Counted from the stretch's first letter, positions 47,659 to 59,448 are shown. The stretch is 64,000 nucleotides of DNA from Berberis thunbergii (GCA_003290165.1 QNQO01001847.1:62001-126000), one strand, 5' to 3'. Program-made: numbers and translations. Notes: generated by a model from the sequence alone, not told the origin.

Positions 47659-50300
47659 ATGGGAGCACTGAGCATGAACGTTTGGGCCTCATCTTCACTC
47701 ATGAAACCTTGTTCACTACAAACCACTGATCATCCCTTTTTGAATGGAAGGAAGAAATCTTTCTGTAATTTCAATCTGGGCAATAAGAGGTCCTTCCTCA
47801 ATAAGAGGAACTTGATCTCATGTACAATATCAGAAAGTCAGATAGGAGAAAACTCTACCAGGAGTCTTCAGATGAACAAGATGGATGAGTACAATATAGC
47901 CATGAAGAAGATGATGAGGAACCCATATGAGTATCACCATGATTTGGGTGAGATTTCGGAACACCCCATTTCTTGTTTTTTTGTTTATAGTTATAATTCA
48001 AGTTCATTTGACTGTTCATAGCTTTTTGGAATGTGGGGTTTTTGTAAAAGTGTTTGTATTAGTCTAGTGATTGAAATGTCAACTGGAAATTTGATTTACA
48101 GATTAATTGGATCAACCTGATTTGTCCATTGTAAAGAAATTAGGCATTGATTATGGTTGACAGACATAATTTTCGGCCAAAGATTTGATTTTCTTGGTTG
48201 CAATTAATGAAAATGTGATGTTAGTTTAATTGGGAAATGATGCATGAATATATCATTTTCCTTAGACAGTTATGTGAGATGGTTTTCGGCGTAGAACGTA
48301 TTGGTGTTAGTGTTGAAATAAGGGCTAAGCCAAAGGTTGTACTCAGATTAAAGTGAAGAACTGAAGCAATTTGTTAGCATAGTGGGCGGATTTGATCAGT
48401 TGACCTGACATGAAAGGTGTTAAGTTCAACCAATTGAACTATTAAAGCTCGACAAGTTAAACTAGGTCAATTGCCGGAGGTTATTTTCCAAATGATTCAG
48501 ACGTTCAATTTGGAGGCAGCCACACGGGTTGATCATTGACTTTGCTGGTATCAATAATTTTTTAATTAATATTTTAGGAATGAGGTAAATGTAGGTTTCA
48601 AGGTTTACCGGTAAGGCGGTAACTACAGTTTATGTTCTTTATATGGATAGAAACAAATATCTGTATATGGTGCAGGCAATTCCGTAAGGTTCTCCATCAA
48701 AATTGTTAATTTGTAAGACATGTTTTCCTATTCGAGGGAAAAACAATGTTTTTCTTGTTTTTGTAAGATTGATGTAAGTTTCTCTATCAGGTATGAACTA
48801 CACACTTATTGCTGATGGCGTGATTGTGGGTTCTCAGCCCCAAAAGCCTGAAGATATTGATCACTTGAAAGAGGAGCAGAATGTTGCCTACATTCTGAAC
48901 TTGCAGCAGGATAAAGACATCGAGTTTTGGGGAATTGATTTGCAGTCCATAGTCAAGAGATGTAAAGAACTTGGTATCCGTCACATGAGAAGGCCTGTAA
49001 GCCGATTTCCCTTATAATATTTGCTATAGTTTTTAATGTACATAAAAATGAAAATCACAAACTTGCATGGCAGTATTCATCTCAAGCTTAGACTAGTAAA
49101 CCGTTAGTTAGAGTTTCTACATGTTCATCAGTTTTATCTTGTCCTTTTTGTTTATAAAACTTTCGGAATAATCAAAAGTTTTAAGTGCTTATATATGCCT
49201 ATAAACAAAGGATCAATTGCCGATGAATCAACCTTTTGCTTTATATACGCCATTTTTTTTTTGAAAAGTACTGCTACGGAAGTGTCTTGTAATTGTCTAA
49301 ACTTTAAAGATCTCATGACAGCGTTAAGGATCAATTTGAAATTGTGTTGATGACTTGATACCTCACCAATTTCATGGAGTATCTTCCAGTACATATTATC
49401 AATAGATAAATGATCATTTGGTGCTTTATAAGTTGATGTAATGGCTAAGTGATACGCTTTTGCTTGTTTTTGGTCTTTCCAGGCAAGAGATTTTGACCCA
49501 GATTCACTAAGAAGTGGATTACCTAAAGCAGTTTCTTCCTTGGAGTGGGCCATTACTGAGGGGAAAGGAAAAGTTTATTGTGCATTGTACGGCTGGATTG
49601 GGCAGGGCTCCTGCCGTTGCCATCACTATATGTTCTGGTTTTGTGGGATGAATGTAAGTTCCAAATCTTTCATCAAATTATCAATTTGCCCTGGTGTTCT
49701 TTGAAACTATTTTCATTACTGACATCCCTAATGTTGATGCTTTATATTTCATGGATACTTTTCCCTAGTTGCATTTACTGTATCCTTAAATCGTATAATT
49801 TTATAAGCCTTACCATGAAAACTTTTGAGTTCAATGTTTATTTTTATGTATAACGTGATCTAGATAGGGTACATAATTATGAGCTGTTTTTTATTTATTT
49901 TATTTTGAATTCTGTATCGAAGATACAGTATGAGTCTACACTACTGGTTGAGTTCAGGCTGTTCAGTTCAATGTGGAACTGAACTGAATAAATGACTTAG
50001 ATGTAATTTATTCAATACTTGGTTTGGCTGATTTGAATATGCACATTACTAGAAACATTCATAATGGTTTCATCATGTTTTTTGCTTATTTCACAGCTGA
50101 ATACAGCATATGAAACACTTACCACGAAGAGGCCATGCGGACCAAATAAAAATGCAATACGAGGAGCTACCTATGATCTGGCTAAGAATGATCCTTGGAA
50201 AGAACCACTTGAGAACCTTCCAGACCATGCTTTTGAGAATATAGCAGGTTGGGAAAGGAATTTGATTCAAGAGCGAGTCCGTGCCCTTCGTGGAACTTGA
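47659..50300 (+). CDS. LSF2: Phosphoglucan phosphatase LSF2 with scrambled active site
   Basis: Four exons, 47659-47947, 48791-48996, 49483-49653 and 50097-50300, join in phase to 289 residues (Arabidopsis LSF2 has 282). Residues 1 to about 65 are a serine/arginine/lysine-rich plastid transit peptide. A dual-specificity phosphatase domain follows (VGSQPQKPEDIDHL, RDFDPDSLR), then the LSF2 C-terminal motif ending IQERVRALRGT. LSF2 removes C3 phosphate from starch in the plastid. Oddity: an extra G at about 49582 and a missing T at about 49627 shift the frame over residues 199-213. The catalytic loop HCTAGLGRAP is legible in the +1 frame (49583-49612), while the open frame reads ALYGWIGQG there. 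The protein is thus full-length but lacks the CX5R signature. Either a recent inactivation or a pair of assembly errors explains this. Confidence 0.94.
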
Positions 50301-50949
50301 AATGCAGGTATCAACAATGGCTTATGCATCCTACTTCTATTTGATTTTGACCGTTGCTGTGTTCTTAGCTATTAAAATGATTTGAGACCCCAATTCTTAC
50401 TCTTTGTAACTTATTATCAGGTACTGATAGCAAAGCCAAAAAATAAAGCAGCAGTAGTTTCGAACTAGTTCGAGCTGGAAACTGTGTAGCTTCTTTCATC
50501 CAAAGAAGTTCATGGTTGACTGAGTAAAGAAAAAATAATCAGCAAATTCCTTAATTAGTATCAAGTACAAGTGGAATAAACCGCAAACTCATGGGAGAGT
50601 GTCCTTGCCGAGCACGATATGAAGTCCTTCAAGGAAGTTCAGATGCAAATATGAAATTCAATTGCATAAAGTGAGCAGAAAGTTTGTGTTTGCAACTAGC
50701 AAGCAGTCTAGTCGGTAATGTCTTCCTTGTCATCCATTTTTAATATGTTGGTCACATTTTTTATAATATATTATGATAATTGAGATTATCAATACAATTG
50801 TTTATATCTTCTCCTTTGCTATTGCCTAGTGGACTCCAAATAGTTAACTGAAATTAGTATGCACTGTAAATGCTGATTATATGTGGCGTGTCATAGCTTA
50901 TAGAACCTCAGGAAAAGGGGAAAAAAGGGGACTCAGTAGAGTCGAGAAA

Positions 50950-51329
50950 TGCTGTCTCACTGGAAATATATTACTGACATGCGTCTATGATAGCTTGATC
51001 CAGAGAGTCCAAAGGATCTCTTTGTGGATGATGAAACACACTCAAATAGTTGGACTTGATGAATGGTTGAAGACGATAATAGAACAGCTTGACAAGCAAT
51101 GCAGGATTTCTTATCTGGAAATAATGTATGTATTTGTATGAGAGATAGTGTACTAGTTTTGTGCTTGGAGCCTGATATTATCGAAAGGCTGCCTGAAGTA
51201 AAGGCCTTCACAGACATGGCTGGAGCAATTATCATAGAAGCTAGGAAATTCTCCATGTTCTCGGTAGCTGTCAATCTGGTGAACCTCAGAAATCTAGTAG
51301 TGGCTGAATACCCACTAGACAGGCAATGA
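50950..51329 (+). pseudogene. Unidentified coding-like segment with a frameshift
   Basis: One frame gives LDEWLKTIIEQLD (about 51054-51092). After a shift near 51095 another frame continues MQDFLSGNNV and EPDIIERLPEVKAFTDMAG up to VVAEYPLDRQ and a stop at 51329. The balanced composition looks protein-like, and the two pieces join naturally if one indel is allowed. I do not recognise the family. It could be a decayed gene, a retrocopy or chance. Confidence 0.3.
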
Positions 51330-51400
51330 TATGATCTTAGCTCGATTGCTATGATAAATTATGTTTAGCATGAAGGTAACGAAAACATTTGAGTGATCAA

Positions 51401-51456
51401 GCCTGTCTATCTAGCTCAGTTGGTAGAGCGTAAAGCTCTTAACCTTGTGGTTATAG
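51401..51456 (+). pseudogene. Truncated tRNA-Lys(CUU)-like sequence
   Basis: GCTCAGTTGGTAGAGCG (D arm) and then CTCTTAACC (anticodon loop with CTT) and TTGTGGTTATAG match the 5' two thirds of a plant tRNA-Lys. The T arm and 3' acceptor strand are missing, and a small duplication (TCTATCTA) spoils the acceptor stem. It is therefore a relic or a SINE head, not a working tRNA. Confidence 0.7.
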
Positions 51457-53855
51457 AAACTGAAATTTGTTAAAGACATTTTTTGTTACTTACCTAATCA
51501 CTCGAAGTTCTTCAAACTAAAGGATTACGAGAGGTGAATGCACACCTAACAACACTCATCATCACGACATTGCGATTATCAATTGTGTAGGTTTGATAAT
51601 GTAACATGGGTTTGACCCCTACGTCTTGGATTCAATACCTACTAACAACATGCGATGAAAGTTGTTAACAAAATTTTACGTAAATTTGTTGAGAATGGTA
51701 CAAACAACACCAATTCATATTAAGTGCGAAGATCTTAAGAATTCCTGAGATTTTTATGTTTGTTTTGAAAGAAAATAAGAGAATGCGAGCGAAATATCAC
51801 CACCTTCTCGAAACTGGCACTTGTCATCTTCCGGTTGTTACAACTCACACAACGCGATTTGCATCATATAGATTTTAATTTATAAATATCAAACCATATA
51901 ATAAGAGGTTCCACATTTGATTCATTATAGTACAAAATGTCACTATATTCTAATCTTTTTATATTAGAACTAATGGAAACTTAGTTTGCAAATTATAAAG
52001 TTGGACACCGCCCCTTGTTCGTCATTAACTTAACCGCAAATAAAACCAAATTTAAAAATAAAATTAAAAAAATACGGAAGACTACGTGTACTTGAATTGA
52101 CCTTTCGTATTTTATGGGGAAAAATTCTAGAGAGCTTGGTCAAGAGCACTGATTTATATCTGGGAGGGTGGTCCGACCAATTCTACTCCTCTCCAACTTC
52201 TCCAAACTCATGGAAAAAATGGTAGATTAATTCGATCACGTGTAAACCACCATCCCACGCACAAATTAGTAGTATGAGACTAGTTGTTCAACTGTTCAAC
52301 ACATTTTTGCGGAACTAAAAATTGCTATTAATATTTAAAAATAAGATGCTATTAATATGTGTAGTAAAGAAATCATAGTTTATAAATTCATGGCAAGAAG
52401 CCCCAAAACCATTTCCAGAAGCAATTGAGTTCATGGAGATTGATAGTGCAATGGACATTATTTTCTCATAAAGTGGCCAGTCGTAGTAAAGTTTTTAGTT
52501 AATTTTTAATTAAGCTAATGATGACAAGTTGATAGGAAATATAATCAATTTTAAAACAAAAGTTTTTTTTCTTCTTTAAAAGTGGGTGAAAAGGTGCCCA
52601 CTTATAGAAAGTTTACATAGACACTTGTTATAGGGATTGTTAGTAGCACCCACCATATGAAGGAAAGCCACCACGCTTACTCAGTATTTCATATTAGTTT
52701 ATTGCAATTCACACGGTTAGCTCAAATTGCATGAATCTCAGTTTCACGATCAGACCAACTGTGTAACATGAAAATCATGGTTTTGATCAATCGTATGAAT
52801 TGGCAACAACCTTCTATTTGGATTTAATTCATAGTTGTATTCCGTCCCAATGTTTTTTAATATATTTTTTGTCTTTTAACCTCTCTCATCCCAAATGTTG
52901 TCGAAAGAGTTTGAACTTTGGACTGTTGATGTCATCCATCACAAGTCTATCACTGAGCTGGTACCCATTGGTCAATTTCAATGGTTTGGATTAGCCTGAA
53001 CTTGATCAAGTCACCCCAGATGTTTGGCCGGGCTAATAGCTACTTTCAAAAATTCTTTGCATCACTTAATGTAGTTTTTGTTTATTCTTTTTTGGCTTAT
53101 TACAACACAATATATGATATACTTTACGCAAAATATCATATATTGAATTACAAACGAAAGTGACAAATGAAGAGATTATTTGATGAACATAAGCATCATG
53201 GAAAGAAAGAAACAATATTGCATGTGAAAGTGATTTTTAGGTTAATAAACTACGCGGTTTAATTATGAAGATGTTGAAACTTTGATCTTAAATTGGAAAA
53301 GTCTTCACATATGAATCATGTGATCGTTCAATATGATTATTTAACAATTACTGCTAACATTTGTTCCAAAAATCAAATAAAGCTAATGATCTAATTTATA
53401 AGGTTAGAACAATATATAAAAAGAATAAAAACTTTTATTAACCATCATTGCAAATAAAAAGATTGCAATAATCTTTCCATTAACATAACTTTAAGTAGTT
53501 GATAGTGAAAGTTTAGTTATTTGATTTTATTTATTTATAGATAAACACCTAAACCACTCTTCCTAATTAATAAAATACAAATTTAAAATTATGAGTGATC
53601 CCATCACATTTGTTGTATTATGTGAAAACACAAAAAGAAAACTAAACAAATAAATAATGAAGTAGATTCGAATATCAAAAGTTTCAACCAACATGTATGA
53701 AAAGTGTTGATCAAATATTCTTTGTTTTCAACTTAAGTGGTTGATTCAAAAGATAAATCGTTGAAAACACAAATTTTACCACAATAAAATTCAACTTAAG
53801 TGGTCCATCGATATATTTATTTTTATTGATGATATACTGAGTGGATGTATGAGTG

Positions 53856-56482
53856 ATTGTAATTGGTTCATGAAAGGTTAAAAAAGGAGGCTTAGAAGAA
53901 GAAAGTCGTTGCCACCACCAAATCTGGGACGCTCTGGCCGTCGTTGTGCTCACGGCTACTTTCGTTCGCCTGAGCGCAGTAGGGTGCGAAGCACAGATTC
54001 AGCGAGAGGGCCTGCGAAGCACAGATCCGGCTGAGAGAGGTTGTGCGACGAAAAGCCCTAGGTTGTCCACTTCGCGCTGCTAGCTTGACCGGCCGCCACT
54101 CTGCCTGGCTGCGAGAGGGGTATACCTCTGCTTGGCCGCCGCCGCTCTGTTCCGCTGTCAGGGTCAATCGATTGCTTGGTGCTGTAGGTCTGGCTAGGGC
54201 AGGGTACACCGTGGTATGACGGCTCCTCTAGCCGTCAACACTTCCTCTCCCCCAATGGGGAGTAAGGAATCTGTGGAAGAGGCTATTCAGACTTCTTTCG
54301 CCCAAATACTTGGAAAAATACTGGTTGATGAGGTTAAATAAACAAATGTCGAGGGGACTAGATTCCGAAAAGAATGAGAGTTAGCCATTGGGCTTACCGC
54401 ATCTGATGAAAAACGTGGGGAAGCTTTCATGGAAAAACATGTGATAGCCTTAAAGTTCTCTAGCTACAGACCAACATTGGAAGATATTCGATATTCGATA
54501 CATCAAACCTGAGGGATTCTAGGCCATTTCTCGCTAGGTTTGCTAGATCAACGTCATGTTCTTGTCCGGCTTCAATCTGAGGCGGAAGCAGAGAAAGTCT
54601 TGGCAAGGGACTCGTTCTTGATTCAGGGAGTTCGATTCAAAGCTTTCCGCTGGCATGATCTTTTCAATCTGAAAGCAAATCCGATATCGGTTCCACTATG
54701 GGTAGAATTTCCTAACTTGCCTTTGCATTTATTTCATCCCCCTCGTTTGAAAGCAATTGTGAACTCTTTTGGTGTCTTTTTGCGCATGGATGATCATACT
54801 CGATGTCTTTCACGCCCGGGTTATGTCTGTGTTTGCGTAGAGATGACTTTAGCGAAAAAGTTACCGAGTAGAATTTGGATAGATAAATCTAACAATAGGG
54901 GTTTTTGGCAAAAGATTGAATGCCTGAGTTTCAAATATTGTGATTATTGCTCATTGCTAGGGCATCAGGAGGATTATTGCATAAAAAAGTTAGGTCATAA
55001 GGGCAATATGAGAACACCCAACTTGGTGAAAGAAGAGAAGACTGAGAAATAAAAGGTGGAAGCCAAAGTCTTCAATCAACAATATGTCCCAGTGGTCAAA
55101 CAAAATAAAGTTTCAAAGCCAGAAGCTGACACTAGTGGTGTAAAGAATAATCAGGGTGAGGGAATCCAGGAGGGAGTTGGTGGTGAGATGCCGATGGTTA
55201 AAGATTCGGGGAATGTCATGTTGTCAAACAAATTCGAGTCACTTATGGAGAACATAGTTGAAGACGAGAGTAATCTAATGAATAATCAATTGCCTTGTAA
55301 GGAAACGGCTCAAGTCAGTGACATGGTAGAGCCAGAAACAACGGAGGAATGACTTATTGAGGCGGGGTACACAACTGTTGAGATTGAAAAAGCAATTGAA
55401 AAACAAGGAGAGACAATTCCAGGGCTTGCTTCGTCCTAGCCAGAGCGTGTTCTGCCAACAACAGGGCTTGCTTCGTCAGAGCAAGTCGCGCTTGGAGCTG
55501 AGCATGTACGCTATGTTTCTGCAGAACACGTAGCGTCACCAACAGAGCAGGTTGATTTGGTGAACAAAACATCACATGCTGTAGATGATGATCCAAAGAA
55601 GTTGATCCCTAGGAAAAATGCGAATGATGGCCAAGCTTTTCTGCAAGAATGTGATAATGCTTCAGGTAGCAGCTCAAGGCCGCAGAGAACGCACGAGTAT
55701 GTTAACCAATTGGAACCAGGGAGGGCGCAGAGGGTTTCGATCAAGGCTGTAGGCATGGATGTCGGGATCTCTAGCCTAGGAAAAACGAAGAGCAGTGGGA
55801 ATGCTTCTCTACAGATAAATGCAATGATTCCAGGCAACAACTCCGGGCCAACAAAGGAGGACGTAGTAGCTGAAGATGATCATGTTGATAGTGGGTTTGT
55901 CTATGGCGCTTGCAATGGTGTTGGCAGTGGAACTCACGTTGGTGCTCAGACTTGCGTTCATAGTGGTGACAAGGTGCATGACTGGAAGGTAGGGGTTCCA
56001 GCAGATGCGGGTATTGTACAAGATGACAAAACTTTAGTGGACGCAGTAGTACTCGAAGCATCGGACATAAAACATATTAACTATTTGGTTCATAACGCTA
56101 ACAGTGAAATCGAAATGGAGACCGATACCGACATTTCAGATACAATCAGTTCAGAAGAAAAAGATTTGGATGAATACACCATTCAAGAGTAGTGTCGGGT
56201 TTGAAGACAGACCAAATTCGATTATCGAAACGATTTGATGTGACGGACTTCAAAGACATCAAGATATTTCCTCGAAAATAATCTAAAATGAAGAAAAGTA
56301 ACGGTAAGTACAGACATTGATCTAGGGGTTTGGCCAGTATTTATTTTGGATTTGCTATGATATATGTCCTCTGATTCTTTTTATCGAATAAAGTCGTCAT
56401 GTACCCCTGACTAATGTAAAGATTTTTTTTCAAATAATACATTTATTTAAAAAAAAACAAAAAAAAATTGTAATTGGTTCAT
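53856..56482 (+). mobile_element. ORF1-only LINE-like element (copy 2, longest)
   Basis: The insert, 53872-56466 (2.6 kb), is flanked by the perfect 16 bp duplication ATTGTAATTGGTTCAT (53856-53871 and 56467-56482). A GC-rich leader of about 340 bp precedes ATG at 54216. The single long reading region (54216 to about 56320) encodes a DUF4283-type domain and zinc knuckle, then an acidic serine-rich tail. It is followed by a short 3' UTR and A-rich tail. There is no endonuclease or reverse transcriptase and no room for one. Confidence 0.9.
54216..56192 (+). pseudogene. Decayed DUF4283/zinc-knuckle ORF1 protein gene
   Basis: Starting MTAPLAVNTSSPP, the frame is cut by stops near 54340 and 55052 and at 55352 and 55436, and by shifts. 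The intact core 54540-55052 reads LLDQRHVLVRLQSEAEAE, then VPLWVEFPNLPLHLFH and CVCVEMTLAKKLPSRIWI, which are DUF4283 features. A CX2CX4HX4C knuckle, CDYCSLLGHQEDYC, follows. DUF4283 proteins with a knuckle are the ORF1 (RNA-binding) proteins of many plant L1-type LINEs. At 55352 copy 1 has AGA where this copy has TGA, so some stops are recent. The region 55557-56192 is open and acidic (EMETDTDISD). As it stands it cannot make the whole protein. Confidence 0.82.
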
Positions 56483-57233
56483 TATCATTTTTTTTATTAA
56501 TATAAAGGTTTGAGAATTCTTAAAACCCTGCTCACTTTAAAAAAAAACTCATTACTCAAAAATATCAATTATTAACTATGCTAAATTATGTTATTATTGC
56601 TCTTGAATATGATCCGAACCTCAAACAAAGTAGCAACCAATTGGATTACAGTTCATTAAAGGCTATAGGTAAAACAAAGGTGCCAATAGGGTTCCAACTA
56701 GTTGATAGAGTTGTGGCAGATGAAACCAAAGATCGAGAATTTATTATTATTGAGAAGACAAAGGAAATTTTTTTTTTTTTTTTTCCGTAAATCGCAATCC
56801 TAAGGCAATGACTGCCAAGACATAAAAGCATCTTGTACTCATTGTTGCATAAAACCAACTTGCAAAAACATTTCCATTGCCAACTAATGAATGAATGATT
56901 GAGTTAACCTTGAAATGATTAAAAATAACATGCAAGACACAAGGCAAAAACCCAATTGCAAGAATCCTTGCCGCCCATTAATTTTTTTTATCAATTAGTG
57001 TCATATATAAATAATTTTTATTAATTTTCAAGCAATAAACAAATAATTATACTCAAATAACATCTCACGGAAACACTATCAACACAATTATACTTCTCGT
57101 TGAAGAAAATTTCCACAGAGAAAATGAAGAAGAATACGAGAAAGAGAGAAAGCAATAAAAAAATAGGGAGAAAAATATTATCAATTACTTTGTAGCTTAC
57201 TTTTTTTTTAAAATTGTGATTCATTTAGTAGAT

Positions 57234-57936
57234 CAGTTTAACTATAGTTACTTCATTAAATCAATCCAACATGTAGAATTGCAAGACTATATGACCCTGA
57301 TTTACCACAAAATTCGTGAGAGGTGGGTAATGTCGGTTCGGTTCGGTTCGGTTTTGAGTTTTAAATCGATTTCATTCGATTTATCCAAAATTCAAATTGA
57401 AAAATTTTGTATTTGTAAATCGATGAAATTGATTGATCAAATTTCGGATCGGTTCGGTTGGTCAAAATTTCGGACTCAAGCACTTGAAAGGTTTTCATTA
57501 AAATATGCCTAATTTTTCATAAACCCAATTTTTTTCCTAAAATTGAAATTTGAGAGAAAAGAGGGTCATTGAGTACAACAGAGTACATTGCAGTGTATTT
57601 GTTGTACTAATCACGTATTGACACCCACTTGTTATTTGTTTATTTATTTATATACATCTAATTAATCGATCGGTTCAATTATTATTCAATCGGTTCAAAT
57701 TGTAGATCGATTTTGAATCATTTATAACCGATTCGATTCAGTTTAAATTATCTGCTTTTTACTCATATTTCAATTCGATTACTAAACCGAATTTTAAAAC
57801 TGATTCGATTAATTAATTAAATTTAAATCAACTTTTGCCTAACCCTAAAATTCAATATAGTACATTAGTTTAACTATATTACTTGATCAAATCAATCCAA
57901 CAAGTAGAATTGCAAGACATTGCAAAAACTATATGA
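57234..57936. repeat. Direct repeats flanking CGGTTCGG-rich DNA
   Basis: AGTTTAACTATA, ATCAATCCAACA and GTAGAATTGCAAGAC occur in the same order in both flanks, about 630 bp apart. Between them is sequence with TCGGTTCGGTTCGG words. Confidence 0.7.
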
Positions 57937-57984
57937 GTCGGGCAAATTCGAAATCCCTATAATCCTTCAAGAAGTTCAAATTTT

Positions 57985-57990
57985 TTTATT
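57985..57990 (-). terminator. Polyadenylation signal AATAAA of the CIPK14-type gene
   Basis: On the minus strand AATAAA lies about 50 bases past the stop codon. Confidence 0.5.
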
Positions 57991-58041
57991 CTATATTTTA
58001 TAATTTTGTGTCACATGGACTTTGCACAAAAGTAGGACCAA

Positions 58042-59295
58042 TCAATTGTCCAAACCAACCGGGGTTTCCGGTTGACTAATCAGCTCTCTGACCTTCTTCC
58101 TCCACGTTTCTTCCCAAGACCGTACATCCACCACGGCCAAACTATCAGTCAACCGGTAAACTTCTACCACTGCTATCAAATTACTATTTTGCCCTTTCAA
58201 CACCAAGTTCCATTCCTTTCGGGACACTGCTACGTTCTCCTTCCTCGCGATCTCTTCAATTCTTTCAATAACTCGTTCAGGTGACTCGTCCGAGACGAAT
58301 CGCTCGTTCTGAGCCGAGTCACCCGACTCAGCAAACAAACCCGATAAATCGAATCCTGAAGAAAACGATATAATATCGAAAGCGTTCAAGAACGTATCGT
58401 TTCTGTCATACTTTTTACTCAAAAGATCGAAATCATTTTCTTCCGATTTGACTTCCTTGTAACCCTTCTTGAACCAGGGATCGCGAAGAATCTCGTCCAT
58501 TGAAATCCTCGTATCGGGATTCGGATCAAGAAGACGAGATAAAAAACGCCTGAGATCTTGAGACATCCATTTCGGGCACCGAAACTCTCCTCTATAAATC
58601 TTTTGATACATCACCATCAAATTCGGATCATTGAACGGCAAATAACCTGCATTGAGTACATACAAAATAATCCCACAAGACCAAATATCGATCTTTGCAC
58701 CATCGTAACCTTTTTTCGCCAAAATTTCGGGTGCTACATAAGCAGGAGTCCCACAAAGTGTATGTAACAGTCCATCATTTCGGATCTGTTCCGTTACAGC
58801 ACTAAGACCGAAATCCGAAACCTTCAAGTCACCATTTTCGTCCAACAAAAGATTCTCTGGTTTCAGATCTCGATGAAAAACACCAAGCAAGTGACAGTAC
58901 TCAACGGCTGAAATCAGCTGCTGGAAATACCGACGACTGAGATTCTCGCTTAGCCTTCCTTTCGCCACCTTATCAAACAACTCGCCACCTTTTACGAACT
59001 CCATCACGAAGTAAATTTTCGTCTTCGTTGCAAGAACTTCGTAAAGCTTCACAATATTCGAATGACTCAATCGGTTCATGATAGAAATTTCTCGCTTAAC
59101 ATGATCAATCAATCCACCTTTAACAATCTTTTGCTTGTTTATGCACTTGATCGCAAAACTTTGCCCAGTTTCGATGTTTCTTGCATGATAAACCTTTGCG
59201 AAAGCTCCACATCCTAGTAGCTTTCCGAGCTCGTATTTTCCAAACAAGTTCGTCGAAGAAGATTCCGACACTATGGTAATGCCGGAATCCTCCAT
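58042..59295 (-). CDS. CIPK14: CBL-interacting protein kinase, CIPK14 type
   Basis: An intronless ORF of 417 residues from ATG at 59295 ([10 protein letters not shown]). Upstream in-frame codons exist but include no ATG in a plausible position. Kinase motifs: GCGAFAKV (28-35), K50, HRD 141-143, DFG 161-163, CGTPAY and APE 188-190. The regulatory half has NAF as [19 protein letters not shown] (303-321) and a shorter phosphatase-interaction region ([13 protein letters not shown]). It would bind CBL calcium sensors and act as a serine/threonine kinase in stress and ion signalling. The sequence [20 protein letters not shown] and the lack of introns point to the CIPK14 group; CIPK4/7/11 relatives are less likely. 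In Arabidopsis CIPK14 lies next to CIPK15, the type of the other kinase here, now 46 kb away and on the opposite strand. All catalytic residues are present. Confidence 0.94.
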   Translation of the reverse strand: MEDSGITIVSESSSTNLFGKYELGKLLGCGAFAKVYHARNIETGQSFAIKCINKQKIVKGGLIDHVKREISIMNRLSHSNIVKLYEVLATKTKIYFVMEFVKGGELFDKVAKGRLSENLSRRYFQQLISAVEYCHLLGVFHRDLKPENLLLDENGDLKVSDFGLSAVTEQIRNDGLLHTLCGTPAYVAPEILAKKGYDGAKIDIWSCGIILYVLNAGYLPFNDPNLMVMYQKIYRGEFRCPKWMSQDLRRFLSRLLDPNPDTRISMDEILRDPWFKKGYKEVKSEENDFDLLSKKYDRNDTFLNAFDIISFSSGFDLSGLFAESGDSAQNERFVSDESPERVIERIEEIARKENVAVSRKEWNLVLKGQNSNLIAVVEVYRLTDSLAVVDVRSWEETWRKKVRELISQPETPVGLDN

Positions 59296-59441
59296 TTCTA
59301 ATGTATATAGAACAAGTTCAAGATTCAAGAACCGGAGAAATTGTAATGAGTGAAAATTTTGGGTTTCTTGTTGAGTTGAGAAACTCAAGTACTTGTAAAG
59401 GGAGAGAGGTTGCTTTACTTATTCTCTCTAAGCAAAACTTG

Positions 59442-59448
59442 TATATAA
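59442..59448 (-). promoter_or_regulatory. TATA box of the CIPK14-type gene
   Basis: On the minus strand CTTTATATAC is followed by a pyrimidine-rich leader (AGCAACCTCTCTCCC), giving a leader of roughly 110-120 bases before the ATG. Confidence 0.6.

Larger units (their letters stand above)
50301..53855. other. DNA downstream of LSF2
   Basis: It begins with the LSF2 3' UTR (AATAAA at 50442-50447; a small UTR intron is possible between 50309 and 50420). It holds a coding-like segment (50950-51329), a tRNA-Lys relic (51401), a SINE relic near 51580-51665, and then anonymous AT-rich DNA. Confidence 0.5.
56483..58041. other. AT-rich DNA 3' of the CIPK14-type gene
   Basis: It contains a direct repeat pair at 57234-57293 and 57866-57936 that brackets CGGTTCGG-rich sequence (57331-57830) like the hAT MITE family. 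No gene is supported. Confidence 0.5.

Noticed and set aside
59296..59388. N-terminal extension of the CIPK14-type kinase (31 codons)
   Set aside because: The codon at 59388 is TTG, not ATG, and the family starts near the ATG at 59295.
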